Shown one piece after another: positions 14,701 to 22,902 of a stretch of DNA of 22,920 nucleotides. Position 1 is the first letter of the stretch. The number at the start of each line of letters is the position of its first letter. The stretch covers positions 1-22,920 of the forward strand of contig CAJUFK010000045.1 in NCBI GenBank assembly GCA_910585535.1, in the 5' to 3' direction. The stretch comes from an uncultured Angelakisella sp. GTDB lineage: Bacteria; Bacillota; Clostridia; Oscillospirales; Ruminococcaceae. Position numbers and translations under genes: made by a program. The notes beneath the pieces are model-generated. The model saw only the letters and a list, made by a program, of their open reading frames with translations, searched no databases and was not told the origin of the DNA.

Positions 14701-15557
14701 CTGTTCGCCCCCCTGTCATGGATCATCAAAAGGTCCGATAGATACTTCTTCTGCTCCCCCCGGGGAACGATGCTGTCCATAAAGCCGTGCTTCAGAACAA
14801 ACTCCGACCTTTGGAACCCCGCCGGGAGGGCCTTCTTGGTGGTCTGTTCGATGACCCTGGTCCCGGCAAAGCCCACCATGGCTCCGGGCTCCGCCAGGAT
14901 GATGTCCGCCTCCATGGCAAAGCTGGCGGTGACGCCGCCGGTGGTGGGATCGGTCAGAACCGCCACATACAGAAGGCCGGCGTCGCTGTGGCGCTTCACC
15001 GCCCCGCTGGTTTTGGCCATCTGCATCAGGGAAAGAAGGCCCTCCTGCATCCGGGCGCCGCCGGACACGGTGAACCCGATCACCGGCAGACGGTGCCGGA
15101 CGGCGTATTCAAACAGGGAGGTGATCTTCTCCCCCACGGCGCTCCCCATGCTGCCCATCATAAAGTAGGATTCCATAACAAAAAGGCAGCATTTCCGCCG
15201 GCCGATGGAGGCCGTTCCGCAGACCACCGCCTCCTCCTCACCGCTGGCCGCCCGGACCGTCTCCATCTTGTCCTGATAGCCGGGGAAATCCAGGGGGTTC
15301 TCCGACCTCATCTCCGAATACAGTTCGTGGAAGCTGCCCTTGTCGGCAATCATCCGGATGCGCTGGCGGGCCTTCATCCGAAAGTGGTAGCCGCAGGGAC
15401 AGACCAGTTCATTGGCCCAAAGACGGCTCAGGGGGATGTCCTTATGACAGTTGGGGCAGGTCTTTTCCGGCTCCCCGTCGTCCTGCTGCACCGGGGCGGC
15501 GGTGCGGCCGCCCTCCTCCAGCTGATTTCTGGGCTTCAAAAAACGCAACAGCGCCAT
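14697..15557 (-). CDS. accD: Acetyl-CoA carboxylase carboxyltransferase subunit beta
   Basis: AccD is the zinc-ribbon subunit of the carboxyltransferase. The 286-aa product has the N-terminal ribbon and a crotonase core including GGARMQEGLLSLMQMAKTSGA and GPTTGGVTASFAM-like segments (here DPTTGGVTASFAM). The ribbon cysteines are C34, C37, C53 and C55. The second pair is C-x-C (CPC) where the family normally has C-x2-C, because one residue is missing. The ATG at 15557 follows the accC stop by 4 nt with AGGTG upstream, and the end overlaps accA by 4 nt. Confidence 0.95.
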   Translation of the reverse strand: MALLRFLKPRNQLEEGGRTAAPVQQDDGEPEKTCPNCHKDIPLSRLWANELVCPCGYHFRMKARQRIRMIADKGSFHELYSEMRSENPLDFPGYQDKMETVRAASGEEEAVVCGTASIGRRKCCLFVMESYFMMGSMGSAVGEKITSLFEYAVRHRLPVIGFTVSGGARMQEGLLSLMQMAKTSGAVKRHSDAGLLYVAVLTDPTTGGVTASFAMEADIILAEPGAMVGFAGTRVIEQTTKKALPAGFQRSEFVLKHGFMDSIVPRGEQKKYLSDLLMIHDRGANR

Positions 15558-15561
15558 GTTC

Positions 15562-16869
15562 TCACCTGTTTCCCATAAAAGTTAAATCGTAGCGTCCGGT
15601 GGAGAACCGCTCGTCCTCCACAATCCGCAGCTGTTCCTCAATATTGGTGGGGATGCCGTCGATGACCAGCTCACAAAGGGCGGCCCGAAGCTTTCGCAGC
15701 GTCTCCTCCCTGGTCTTGGCGTAGACGATGAGTTTTCCCACCAGGGAGTCGTAGTAGGGGGAGATGGCGGTCCCCTGGACCAGGCAGGTGTCAAACCGCA
15801 CCGAAGGGCCTCCGGGGACGTGGAGCATCCGCAGCGTCCCGCAGCTGGCGGCGTTGATGCGGCACTCGATGGCCGAGCCCTTCATGGGGATCTCCCCCTG
15901 GGTAAAGTTCAGGGGGATGCCGGCGGCAATGCGGATTTGCCACTTCACCAGGTCGATGCCGGTAAGCATCTCGGTGACACAGTGTTCCACCTGCAGGCGG
16001 ACGTTCATCTCCATAAACCAAAAGTTTCCGTCCCGGTCCAGGAGGAACTCCAACGTTCCGGCCCCTACAAAGCCGATCTTCTTCACCGCTTCCACCGCCA
16101 GGGCCATAATGGTCTTCCGCTGCCCGGGGCCTACGGCGGGGGAGGGGGTCTCCTCTACCAGCTTCTGGTTGCGCCTTTGGAGGGAGCAGTCCCGGTCCCC
16201 CAGGCAGACGGCGTTGCCGTGTTCGTCGGCCAGGATCTGCAATTCCACGTGTCTGGCCGGGAAGATGTACTTTTCCAGGTAGACGCTGCCGTCGCCAAAG
16301 GCGCTGGCAGCTTCGCTGGTGGCCTGGAGGTATGCCTCCTCCAGCTCCTCCGGGTCCCGGACCAGCCGGATCCCCCGGCCCCCGCCGCCGGCGCAGGCCT
16401 TGAGCATCACCGGGTAGCCGATCTTCTGGGCCGATTTTTGGGCCTCCTCCACCGTGGCCGCCGCCTTGGTCCCCGGGATCACCGAAAGCCCTGTGCCGCG
16501 GATGAGTTCCTTGAGGACCGCCTTGTCCCCCAGCCGCTCCATGCTCTCCGGTTCCGGCCCGATAAAGACCAGGCCGTTGCGCTTGCAGAGGCGGGCGAAG
16601 TGGGCGTTTTCCGACAGGAAGCCGTAGCCGGGGTGGATGGCCTGGGCCCCTGCCATCAGGGCGGCGCTGATGATCTGGTTTTCATTGAGGTAGCTTTCCG
16701 ACGCCTCGGGGCCGCCGATGCAGAAGCTTTGATCGGCAAGGGCCACATGGAGGGCATTTTTATCCGCCTGGGAGTAAACCGCCACCGTGGCGACCCCCAT
16801 CTCTTTGCAGGCCCGGATGATGCGAACCGCGATCTCCCCGCGGTTGGCGACCAGTATTTTTGAGAACAT
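15562..16869 (-). CDS. accC: Biotin carboxylase subunit of acetyl-CoA carboxylase
   Basis: AccC carboxylates the biotin of AccB using ATP and bicarbonate. The 435-aa product has HPGYGFLSEN (79-88), the Gly-rich ATP lid KACAGGGGRGI (157-167), K236 in RRNQK, and E287/R291 in MEMNVRLQVEH (E. coli MEMNTRIQVEH). R337 in ECRIN is also present. Just after it the sequence ASCGTLRML is shorter and different from the usual ENP/EDP..F.P segment, and the whole chain is about 15 residues shorter than E. coli AccC. The ATG at 16869 has AGGAG upstream, 3 nt after fabZ. Confidence 0.95.
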   Translation of the reverse strand: MFSKILVANRGEIAVRIIRACKEMGVATVAVYSQADKNALHVALADQSFCIGGPEASESYLNENQIISAALMAGAQAIHPGYGFLSENAHFARLCKRNGLVFIGPEPESMERLGDKAVLKELIRGTGLSVIPGTKAAATVEEAQKSAQKIGYPVMLKACAGGGGRGIRLVRDPEELEEAYLQATSEAASAFGDGSVYLEKYIFPARHVELQILADEHGNAVCLGDRDCSLQRRNQKLVEETPSPAVGPGQRKTIMALAVEAVKKIGFVGAGTLEFLLDRDGNFWFMEMNVRLQVEHCVTEMLTGIDLVKWQIRIAAGIPLNFTQGEIPMKGSAIECRINAASCGTLRMLHVPGGPSVRFDTCLVQGTAISPYYDSLVGKLIVYAKTREETLRKLRAALCELVIDGIPTNIEEQLRIVEDERFSTGRYDLTFMGNR

Positions 16870-16872
16870 GAT

Positions 16873-17289
16873 CTACTCTCCTGTAATGGCAAAGGAAAAT
16901 TCGGCGGAGACGCAAAGCCTGCCGTCTACGGTTACAGTCCCCTGGGCGAAATAGAAGGGGGGCTTCGCCCGGCTGATGCGGCACCGGGTTTCCACCCGGT
17001 CCCCCGGCCGGACAGGGGAGCGGAATTTCACGTTGTTCAGGCCGGTGTAAACGGGAAGCTTTCCCCCGGCCATGGCATCCTCCATCAGGATGCAGGCGGA
17101 CTGGGCCAGAATCTCACAGAGGATGACCCCGGGGACGATGGGGCTGCCGGGGAAGTGTCCCCGAAGGAAAAATTCGTCCCCCCGGACTGTGTAATGGCCC
17201 ACCGCCTCCTCCCCTTCCCGGTCCACCTGGTCCAAAAGGAGCATCTCGTCCCGGTGGGGGAGGATCTTCATGATCTGGTTTCGGTCCAT
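16873..17289 (-). CDS. fabZ: 3-hydroxyacyl-ACP dehydratase FabZ
   Basis: FabZ removes water from 3-hydroxyacyl-ACP to give trans-2-enoyl-ACP. The 138-aa hot-dog fold protein begins with the family motif LPHRDEMLLLD and has GHFPGSPIVPGV with catalytic His45. The partner residue is Glu59 in ILCEILAQ, the FabZ state, where FabA would have Asp. No FabA or FabM is seen, so how double bonds are made for unsaturated fatty acids is not shown here. The ATG at 17289 lies 4 nt after accB, and its GGAGGTG site lies within the accB end. Confidence 0.95.
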   Translation of the reverse strand: MDRNQIMKILPHRDEMLLLDQVDREGEEAVGHYTVRGDEFFLRGHFPGSPIVPGVILCEILAQSACILMEDAMAGGKLPVYTGLNNVKFRSPVRPGDRVETRCRISRAKPPFYFAQGTVTVDGRLCVSAEFSFAITGE

Positions 17290-17293
17290 CCTG

Positions 17294-17713
<420 letters not shown>

Positions 17714-17717
17714 AAGA

Positions 17718-18956
17718 TCACACCTTTCTAAAAGCCAGGCAGGCATTGTGGCCGCCAAAGCCCAGGGAATTGGAAAGGGCCAGGGTGATGTCTGCCCTCA
17801 CTGCAGTCTGGGGGACGTAGTTCAGGTCGCAGGCTTCGTCCGGCTCACAGAGGTTGATGGTGGGGGGAATCAGCCCTTCCTCCAGGGCAAAGAGGCAGGC
17901 CAGAGCCTCCAGGGCGCCAGCGGCGCCCAGCATATGGCCGGTCATAGACTTGGTGGAGCTGACAAAGGCCCGCTTCGCCTGCTCCTCCCCAAGGGCCTTT
18001 TTGATGGCGGCGGTCTCCACCGCGTCGTTCATGGGGGTGCCGGTGCCGTGGGCGTTGATATAGACAGTGTCCTCCCCGGTGTATCCCGCCTCCCTCATGG
18101 CGTCCATCATGGCCTGGGCCCCGCCCCGGGCCTGGGGATGGGGGGCGGTGATGTGGTGGGCGTCGCAGGTGGATCCGTAGCCGCACACCTCGCCGTAGAT
18201 CTTTGCCCCCCGGGCTTTGGCGTGCCGGTACTCCTCCAGGACCAGGGCCACCGCGCCCTCCCCGATGACAAAGCCGCCCCTGCGCTTATCAAAGGGCAGG
18301 GAAGCCCCGTCGGGGTCCTGGGAGGTGGAAAGGGCCTGCATATTGGTAAAGCCGGCCACGGCGGAGGGACAGATGGCGGCCTCGGCGCCGCCGGTGATGG
18401 CGGCGTCGGCGTAGCCGTGGCGGATGAGGCGCATGGCCTCCCCGATGGCGTTGGACCCCGAGGCGCAGGCTGTCACCGCCGGCATGGCGGATCCCCGGCA
18501 GTCGTGGCGAATGGCGATCAGCCCCGCCGCCATATTGCCGATCATCATGGGAACAAAGAGAGGGGAGACCCGGCGGGGCCCCTTTTCCAACAGCTTTCTG
18601 TACTCGTTTTCAAAGGTCCCGATGCCCCCGATGCCGCTTCCGAAGATCACCGCGAACCGCTCCGGATCCACGGTGCCCCCAACGCCGCTTTCCGCCGCAG
18701 CCTGCTGGGCCGCCGCTACCGCGAACTGGGCGTACCGGTCGGTGCGAAGCACCTCGTTGACCTCCAGGTATTCCCTGGGATCAAAGCCCTTTACCTCGGC
18801 CCCCAGCACCGCCTTGAACCCTTGGGTATCAAACAAGGTGATGGGCGCGATGCCGTTTCTGCCGTTTTTCAGGCCCTCCCAGGTTTTTTCTGTGTCATTC
18901 CCCAGGGGGGTAACGGCTCCCAGCCCGGTGACGACAACTCTTCTGTTTTCGCTCAT
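17718..18956 (-). CDS. fabF: Beta-ketoacyl-ACP synthase II
   Basis: FabF condenses acyl-ACP with malonyl-ACP in chain elongation. The 412-aa product has the thiolase-fold active site: Cys164 in TACASGSNAIG, His303 in NAHGTGTPMND, Lys336 in SSTKSMTG and His341 in TGHMLGAAGA. This Cys-His-His set is that of FabB/FabF and not of FabH (Cys-His-Asn). It is the only ketoacyl synthase in the operon. The ATG at 18956 follows fabG by 32 bp, which contains AAGGAG and GGGAGAGAG. Confidence 0.96.
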   Translation of the reverse strand: MSENRRVVVTGLGAVTPLGNDTEKTWEGLKNGRNGIAPITLFDTQGFKAVLGAEVKGFDPREYLEVNEVLRTDRYAQFAVAAAQQAAAESGVGGTVDPERFAVIFGSGIGGIGTFENEYRKLLEKGPRRVSPLFVPMMIGNMAAGLIAIRHDCRGSAMPAVTACASGSNAIGEAMRLIRHGYADAAITGGAEAAICPSAVAGFTNMQALSTSQDPDGASLPFDKRRGGFVIGEGAVALVLEEYRHAKARGAKIYGEVCGYGSTCDAHHITAPHPQARGGAQAMMDAMREAGYTGEDTVYINAHGTGTPMNDAVETAAIKKALGEEQAKRAFVSSTKSMTGHMLGAAGALEALACLFALEEGLIPPTINLCEPDEACDLNYVPQTAVRADITLALSNSLGFGGHNACLAFRKV

Positions 18957-18988
18957 CCGATCTCTCTCCCTTATCTCCTTGTCAGCTT

Positions 18989-19717
18989 CTACATGGCGAT
19001 GCCGCCGTCCACCCGGAGGACCTCACCGGTGACATAGCTTGCCGCGGCAAGGTAGGCCACCGCCTCCGCCACTTCCTCGGGCTTTCCCATCCTGCCCAGG
19101 GGAACCAGCTTCAGCAGCGGGTTTTCGGTCTGGCTGCTGGTCATATCAGTGGCGATGAACCCCGGGGCCACCGCGTTGCAGCGGATGCCCTTGGGGGCCA
19201 GCTCCTTGGCCACCGATTTGGTCAGGCCGATGAGCCCCGCCTTGGAGGCGGCGTAGTTGCACTGCCCCACGTTTCCCATAAGCCCGGTTACCGAGCTGAT
19301 GTTGACGATGCTCCCCTCCCGGCCCCGGAGGAAAAGCCCGGTGCAGTGGCGGATCATGTGAAACGCCCCCTTGAGGTTCACCTTCAGCACCTGGTCAAAA
19401 TCCTCTTCCTTCATCATGGCCAGCAGGCCGTCCCGGGTGATCCCGGCGTTGTTCACCAGAATCTGCACCCCGCCGAAGTCCCCCTTGATCTTGGCCACCG
19501 CCTCCTTGGCGGCGTTAAAATCCGAGACGTCGCAGAGGTAGGCCCCGGCCTTGACCCCATATTCCTCCCGGCACCTTTCACAGACCCTTTGGGCCGCGTC
19601 AGGGTCGCCCACAAAGATCACTGCGATATTGGCCCCCAGGGAAGCCAGCTTGTAGGCGACGGCCTCCCCGATGCCCCGGGAGCCGCCGGTGACAATGGCT
19701 GTTTTTCCTCCTAGCAT
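18989..19717 (-). CDS. fabG: 3-oxoacyl-ACP reductase FabG
   Basis: FabG reduces 3-oxoacyl-ACP with NADPH. The 242-aa short-chain dehydrogenase has the nucleotide-binding TGGSRGIG (10-17), NNAG (89-92) and the catalytic Ser142, Tyr155 and Lys159 (YAASK). VDGGIAM at the end is typical of FabG. The ATG at 19717 overlaps the end of fabD by 7 nt, and its ribosome-binding site GGAGGTGCAGC lies inside fabD, so the two are coupled. Position in the operon settles the role over other short-chain dehydrogenases. Confidence 0.96.
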   Translation of the reverse strand: MLGGKTAIVTGGSRGIGEAVAYKLASLGANIAVIFVGDPDAAQRVCERCREEYGVKAGAYLCDVSDFNAAKEAVAKIKGDFGGVQILVNNAGITRDGLLAMMKEEDFDQVLKVNLKGAFHMIRHCTGLFLRGREGSIVNISSVTGLMGNVGQCNYAASKAGLIGLTKSVAKELAPKGIRCNAVAPGFIATDMTSSQTENPLLKLVPLGRMGKPEEVAEAVAYLAAASYVTGEVLRVDGGIAM

Positions 19718-20610
19718 TGCTGCACCTCCGCCAGATATTCCATATAGTTTTGGGCCTTTGCCGACCCGTCGATCTTCCGGATCATGTTGGTGAGGGTCTT
19801 ACCCGGACCCACCTCCAGGAAGGTGTCCACCCCAGCGGCGATCATCCCCCGGATCAGCCTCTCCCACTGGACGGGACTGCAGATCTGCCGGGAAAGCAGG
19901 CCGGCGGCATCCTCGCCGTAGGGCTCCGCTGTCAGGTCGGAATAGAGGACCACCGACGGCTTTTGGAACTCCACCCCGGCCAGCTCCCGGGCGAAGGCCT
20001 CCGCCGCTTTTTCCATAAAGGGGGAATGAAAGGCCCCCTTTACCTTAAGGGGAACGGTCCTGCCCCCCATCTCCCGGATCTTCCCGGAAAATTCCTCTAT
20101 CCGCGGGGCAAGGCCGGAAACCGAAACCTGGCCGGGACAGTTGAAGTTTACCGGGTAGACATCCGGGACCTGCCGGCAGACCTCCTGTACCTGTTCCGGC
20201 GTCAGGCGGATTACCGCCACCATGGCGGTGTCAAACCGTTCGGCCTCCTGCTGCATCAGCCGGCCCCTTGTGCAGACCAGACGGAAGCCGGTTTCGGCGT
20301 CAAAGAGACCACTTACCGCAGCGGCTGCCACCTCCCCCAGGGAGAAGCCGGCCACCGCGTCGGGAACGATCCCCTGTTCCTTGAGGACCGCAGCCGCCGC
20401 CAGCTCCATGGCGTAAAGACAGGGCTGGGTGTTCTTTGTCTCCCGCAGCTCCTCCTCGGAGCCTCCGAAACACTGGGCGGAGGTGCCTGGGCGCAGGCGG
20501 TCACAGAGGGCGTACAGCCGGGCCGCGGCGGGGTACTCCTTGACCAGCTCCTTGCCCATTCCGGGGTACTGGTCCCCCTGACCGGAAAAAACAAAGGCTA
20601 CTTTACCCAT
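19711..20610 (-). CDS. fabD: Malonyl-CoA:ACP transacylase
   Basis: FabD moves malonyl groups from CoA to ACP, linking acetyl-CoA carboxylase to the elongation cycle. The 299-aa product starts MGKVAFVFSGQGDQYPGMG, and has the nucleophile Ser90 in GFSLGE and His195 in KGAFHSPFM. The ATG at 20610 overlaps the end of fabK by 13 nt, with GGGAGG inside fabK; longer readings upstream are in the wrong frame for fabK and are rejected. Confidence 0.96.
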   Translation of the reverse strand: MGKVAFVFSGQGDQYPGMGKELVKEYPAAARLYALCDRLRPGTSAQCFGGSEEELRETKNTQPCLYAMELAAAAVLKEQGIVPDAVAGFSLGEVAAAAVSGLFDAETGFRLVCTRGRLMQQEAERFDTAMVAVIRLTPEQVQEVCRQVPDVYPVNFNCPGQVSVSGLAPRIEEFSGKIREMGGRTVPLKVKGAFHSPFMEKAAEAFARELAGVEFQKPSVVLYSDLTAEPYGEDAAGLLSRQICSPVQWERLIRGMIAAGVDTFLEVGPGKTLTNMIRKIDGSAKAQNYMEYLAEVQQC

Positions 20611-21542
20611 TGCAACGCCTCCCGAAGAACGGCTTCGGCCTCCTCCGCAACCTCTTTCACGATCTCTGCGGCGGGCTGTTCCTTTTTGACCATGGCGGCG
20701 ATCTGCCCGGAAAGGAAGCAGCCCTTTTCCTCGCTGCCCTCCTGGACGGCCAGACGCAGGGCGCCGGTGGCAAGGGCTTCCAGCTCCTCGTCCGGCATCC
20801 CGCCGTACTCCGCCTTGGAATACTCCCGGGCGAAGCGGGTGCGAAGGCTTCGGACCGGGTGGCCCAGCCGCTTGCCGGTGACCATGGTGCAAAGGTCGGT
20901 GGCCTTTAGGATCTTCTCCTTATAGACCGGGTGGATGGAACACTCCCGGGCGCTTAAAAAGCGGGTGCCCATCTGAACCCCCTGGGCCCCCAGCAGGAAG
21001 GCCGCCGCCGCCCCCCGGCCATCGGCGATGCCCCCTGCCGCAATAACCGGCAGGCTGGTGGCGTCACAGACCTGGGGGACCAGGACCATGGTGGTCAGCT
21101 CCCCCACGTGGCCGCCGCTTTCGCCGCCTTCGGCGATAAGGGCCGCCGCTCCGCAGCGGGTCATCAGCCTGGCCATGGCCACCGAGGCCACCACCGGGAT
21201 AACTTTGATCCCCGCGCCAAGCCAGGTCTCCATGTACTTAGAGGGGTTGCCGGCCCCGGTGGTGACCACCTGGACCTTCTCCTCCGCCGCCACCTGGGCT
21301 ACCTCATCGGCGTAGGGACTGAGGAGCATGATATTGACCCCGATGGGGTTTTCCGTTTCCTCCCTGGCAAGGCGGATCTGCTCCCGGACGTACTGCCCCG
21401 GGGCGTTTCCCGCCGCGATGATGCCAAGGCCGCCCCCCTGGGAGACAGCGGCGGCCAGCTTTCCGTCGGCGATCCAGGCCATCCCCCCCTGGAACACCGG
21501 GTACCGGATGCCCAGCATCTCGCAAATTTTTGATTTGAGCAT
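20598..21542 (-). CDS. fabK: Enoyl-ACP reductase II (FMN-dependent FabK)
   Basis: FabK performs the last reduction of each elongation round with FMN and NAD(P)H. It is the Firmicute alternative to FabI and is insensitive to triclosan. The 314-aa TIM-barrel product has PVFQGGMAWIADGKLA at the N-terminus, GLGIIAAGN, the segment GESGGHVGELTTM with the catalytic His145, and AGGIADGRG for phosphate binding. The ATG at 21542 is 4 nt after acpP. Related nitronate monooxygenases share the fold, but the operon position and His-containing motif support FabK. Confidence 0.95.
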   Translation of the reverse strand: MLKSKICEMLGIRYPVFQGGMAWIADGKLAAAVSQGGGLGIIAAGNAPGQYVREQIRLAREETENPIGVNIMLLSPYADEVAQVAAEEKVQVVTTGAGNPSKYMETWLGAGIKVIPVVASVAMARLMTRCGAAALIAEGGESGGHVGELTTMVLVPQVCDATSLPVIAAGGIADGRGAAAAFLLGAQGVQMGTRFLSARECSIHPVYKEKILKATDLCTMVTGKRLGHPVRSLRTRFAREYSKAEYGGMPDEELEALATGALRLAVQEGSEEKGCFLSGQIAAMVKKEQPAAEIVKEVAEEAEAVLREALQWVK

Positions 21543-21546
21543 GGCC

Positions 21547-21768
21547 TCAGCCCTGCTTGCTCTGGATGAACCGATCCAGGTCGTCGATGGTCTCCACCTT
21601 CTGGTCCAGGTCGATCTCAATGCCGATTTCGTCCTCCAGGTTCATCAGCAGTTCCACCGTGTCCAGGGAATCGATCCCCAATTCAGAGAAGCTGCTTTCC
21701 GGCTTTACGGCGGAAACGTCGCAGCCGGTGCGTTCCGAAACGATCTTCGCGATAGCGTCAAAGTACAT
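21547..21768 (-). CDS. acpP: Acyl carrier protein
   Basis: ACP carries the growing acyl chain on a phosphopantetheine arm. The acidic 73-aa four-helix protein has LGIDSLDTVELL, where the serine of DSLD is the attachment site. It is the first gene of the operon, with GGAGG 10 nt before the ATG at 21768. The phosphopantetheinyl transferase that activates it is not in the window. Confidence 0.96.
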   Translation of the reverse strand: MYFDAIAKIVSERTGCDVSAVKPESSFSELGIDSLDTVELLMNLEDEIGIEIDLDQKVETIDDLDRFIQSKQG

Positions 21769-21792
21769 AATATAAATGCCTCCATTTGTTTT

Positions 21793-21825
21793 TTGCAGGC
21801 GGAATCAACCGCCTGGCAATTTTTT
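21793..21825. other. Stem-loop at the 5' end of the acpP transcript
   Basis: AGGCGG (21797-21802) pairs with CCGCCT (21809-21814), extended by TTGC (21793-21796) with GCAA (21816-21819) around one bulge. From the -10 box, the minus-strand transcript should begin near 21819, so the mRNA would start with this hairpin. On the plus strand it is followed by six T residues and could stop antisense transcription into the operon. Confidence 0.65.
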
Positions 21826-21837
21826 ATTATATTGCCA
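21814..21837 (-). promoter_or_regulatory. acpP -10 box within an inverted repeat (candidate operator)
   Basis: The perfect arms TGGCAAT (21814-21820) and ATTGCCA (21831-21837) are spaced by 10 bp. The minus-strand -10 box TATAAT (21831-21826) lies inside. No good -35 box is seen at 16-18 bp upstream (TAATTT or CTAATT). This arrangement suggests control by a regulator, repressor or activator, of the fatty-acid operon. It does not match the FapR box as I know it. Confidence 0.65.
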
Positions 21838-21919
21838 CGCTGTTCCAAAATTAGTCCCCCTCTGTTCCTCCTGCGTTCCCCGATCCAAAGGTCCGCCGCA
21901 AAATGTTACAGACTTGCCA

Positions 21920-21948
21920 TTGATTCCCCCTTTGCGCCATGGTATAAT
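21920..21948 (+). promoter_or_regulatory. Promoter of the cyclophilin gene (extended -10)
   Basis: TTGATT (21920-21925) and TATAAT (21943-21948) are spaced by 17 bp, with an extended -10 TGG just before TATAAT. It points away from acpP, and the two promoters are about 90 bp apart. The leader to the ATG at 22034 is about 80 nt. Confidence 0.85.
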
Positions 21949-22033
21949 GTCCCAAGGAAGATCCGCTTCGCGGCATCAGTCCCACCCAAACAGAAAAGCC
22001 CCGGTTACGCCCGGCGGCAAGGAGGAACCTGTT

Positions 22034-22873
22034 ATGTTCGTAAAAAAATTGATGGCCGTCACCCTGACCCTGGCCCTTTTGGCTGCCTGCTCCGGCGGCG
22101 GCGACGGCGGCCAGTCCCAGGGGAACGGACCCTCTACAGAAGGAGACGCCGCTATGACCAACACTGACAATCCCCAGTTCGCCCCCGCAAACGGCCCCAC
22201 CGCTGTCATCAAAACCACCATGGGGGACATCACCGTCCAGCTTTACCCCGAGGAAGCCCCCAAGGCGGTGGAGAACTTCCTCACCCATGCCAAAAACGGC
22301 TACTACGACGGCATTATCTTCCACCGGGTCATCAACGATTTTATGATCCAGGGGGGCGACCCCACCGGCACCGGCCGGGGCGGGGAGAGCATCTGGGGGA
22401 GCAGCTTTGAGGACGAGTTCTCCTCGAAGCTCCACAACTTCCGCGGGGCTCTCTCCATGGCCAACAGCGGCACCAACACCAACGGCAGCCAGTTCTTCAT
22501 CGTCCAGTGTTCCGATCCTCTCACCGAGGACATCGCCACCGATACCATGCTCCAGTGGACGGTGAACCGCTTCCAGTGGCAGCTGAACACTTCCCCCGCT
22601 GAGGAAGCGGAGCAGCTGATGGCGGAGCTTAACGGGAAGCTTACCTCCTTCCAGCAGGATGGCCTCCCCCAGGAGTACCTGGACGAGTACCAGCCTGCCA
22701 TCGACCGGTACCAGACGGTGGGCGGCACCCCCCACCTGGACTACAAGCACACCGTCTTCGGCCAGGTGATCTCCGGGATGGACGTGGTGGACGCCATCGC
22801 CGCCGTGAAGACCGGCGGCGGAGATAAGCCGGAAACCGACGTTTCCATTGTCAGCATCCAGGTAAACGAATAG
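22034..22873 (+). CDS. Lipoprotein peptidyl-prolyl cis-trans isomerase (cyclophilin)
   Basis: This 279-aa protein is anchored on the outer face of the membrane and probably helps fold secreted proteins. It has a lipoprotein signal with lipobox LAAC (Cys19), a Gly/Ser-rich linker (20-45), then a cyclophilin domain. Active-site motifs are FHRVINDFMIQGGDPTGTG and GSQFFIV. Between SQFFIVQCSDP and HTVFGQVISGMDVVD there is an insertion of about 80 residues, partly helical and rich in Gln and Glu, in place of the usual short loop. The start has GGAGGAAC 6 nt upstream of the ATG at 22034. A terminator follows the stop codon directly, so it is a single-gene unit. Confidence 0.93.
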   Translation: MFVKKLMAVTLTLALLAACSGGGDGGQSQGNGPSTEGDAAMTNTDNPQFAPANGPTAVIKTTMGDITVQLYPEEAPKAVENFLTHAKNGYYDGIIFHRVINDFMIQGGDPTGTGRGGESIWGSSFEDEFSSKLHNFRGALSMANSGTNTNGSQFFIVQCSDPLTEDIATDTMLQWTVNRFQWQLNTSPAEEAEQLMAELNGKLTSFQQDGLPQEYLDEYQPAIDRYQTVGGTPHLDYKHTVFGQVISGMDVVDAIAAVKTGGGDKPETDVSIVSIQVNE

Positions 22874-22902
22874 GAACCCCCCGGCGAAGCCGGGGGTTCT
22901 TC
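22874..22902 (+). terminator. Terminator of the cyclophilin gene
   Basis: GAACCCCCCGGC (22874-22885) pairs with GCCGGGGGTTC (22889-22899) around a GAA loop, with one bulged C, and TT follows. It begins directly after the stop codon. The U-tract is short, but the stem is very stable. Confidence 0.85.

Noticed and set aside
20611..20892. N-terminal extension of FabD
   Set aside because: It would run out of frame inside fabK and has an Arg/Gly-rich translation; FabD proteins begin at the MGKVAFVFSGQG segment.
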